Of a stretch of 5,123 nucleotides of DNA, positions 4,799 to 5,123 are shown in pieces. The position numbers and the translations under genes were made by a program. The notes under the pieces are model-generated. The model had not been told where the DNA came from. It ran no database searches and saw only the letters and a program-made list of their open reading frames with translations. Origin of the DNA: DASRWT01 sp046728035 (GTDB lineage: Bacteria > Methylomirabilota > Methylomirabilia > Rokubacteriales > CSP1-6); NCBI GenBank assembly GCA_046728035.1, contig JBKPDT010000307.1:1-5123 (forward strand), read 5' to 3'. Numbering within the stretch: the first letter of the stretch is position 1; each line of letters starts with the position of its first letter.

Positions 4799-5123
4799 GC
4801 ACCGGCTCCTCCGCCCCTCCCTTGAGGACCTTGGGATTGACCTTCACGAACATGATCACGCAGCGCCCGGGCCCGAGGTTGCGCACGTCGTGGAGCACGG
4901 CGTTGGGGAACTGGACGATGGCCCCGGCGGGGACCGCCACCTCCTGCCCGTCGATGGACATGTGCGCGGTGCCCTCCAGGACGAAGATGGCCTCCTCCTC
5001 GCGCGGGTGCTGGTGCATGACGGTGGACTGGCCGGGCTCGTAGCAGGCGATCTCCGACCAGAGCTGATCGGTCTTGAAGAGCATCTTGCGGACCCGCCGG
5101 TCGGGGGCGAAGGCCTTGAGCGC
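4791..5123 (-). CDS. Single-domain cupin (partial, start lies outside the window)
   Basis: About 110 residues of a small cupin are visible. Counting from the first internal Met (codon at 5084), cupin motif 1 is complete, with His24, His26 and Glu31 and glycines at 18 and 38. Motif 2 contains Pro60, His65 and Asn69. These are the four metal ligands of a typical cupin, so a mononuclear metal site is expected. The frame stays open for 13 more codons to the window edge (ALKAFAPDRRVRK), which read like normal protein. No good ribosome site precedes the Met at 5084, so the true start is probably farther upstream. Small cupins near dioxygenase genes may be dioxygenases, isomerases, decarboxylases or sensors; this one cannot be assigned. 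It overlaps ligA by 8 bp, so a role in the same pathway is likely. Confidence 0.8.
   Translation of the reverse strand, partial: ALKAFAPDRRVRKMLFKTDQLWSEIACYEPGQSTVMHQHPREEEAIFVLEGTAHMSIDGQEVAVPAGAIVQFPNAVLHDVRNLGPGRCVIMFVKVNPKVLKGGAEEPVHG

Overview
The window is about 70% GC and uniform in composition. Every gene I can support lies on the minus strand, so the genes are read from high to low coordinates. The content is that of a soil-type bacterium with aromatic catabolism and an MglB-like roadblock protein pair. A Rokubacteria/Methylomirabilota, Myxococcota-like or betaproteobacterial source would all fit, but this is a weak guess because nothing in the window fixes the taxon. No RNA genes, insertion sequences, CRISPR arrays or origins were seen.

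Region A (5123-3596) is a tight cluster: a cupin (5' end cut by the window edge), a LigA-like small subunit and a LigB-like catalytic subunit of a class III extradiol ring-cleavage dioxygenase. The genes overlap by 8 bp or are 3 bp apart. LigB keeps the iron ligands (His12, His57, Glu240) and the probable acid/base His191. A GC hairpin follows ligB.

Region B (3595-1411) starts with an 80-bp gap holding a plausible sigma70-type promoter. Its spacer contains a perfect TGTATACA palindrome of the kind bound by FCD-type GntR repressors. Then follow the GntR regulator, a CADD/PqqC-like haem-oxygenase-fold diiron oxidase (HDO), a small soluble Rieske ferredoxin and a GlcG/HbpS-family protein. Spacings are 16 bp, 2 bp and a 4-bp overlap, so this looks like one autoregulated operon. 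The HDO keeps all six iron ligands but appears to lack the self-sacrificed tyrosine and the lysine of CADD, so it probably acts on an external substrate, with the Rieske protein as a candidate electron donor. The proposed model is that the HDO plus Rieske pair prepares or processes an aromatic compound and LigAB opens the ring, under GntR control. The substrate is unknown.

Region C (1410-1) is a 127-bp gap with a promoter whose predicted start falls on a GTG codon that has no Shine-Dalgarno site, suggesting a leaderless gene. It leads to a TPR protein with a C-terminal roadblock-like domain, overlapping by 4 bp a stand-alone roadblock/LC7 protein. The last 60 bp contain a strong GC hairpin that could end this transcript. 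This pair seems functionally unrelated to the aromatic genes.
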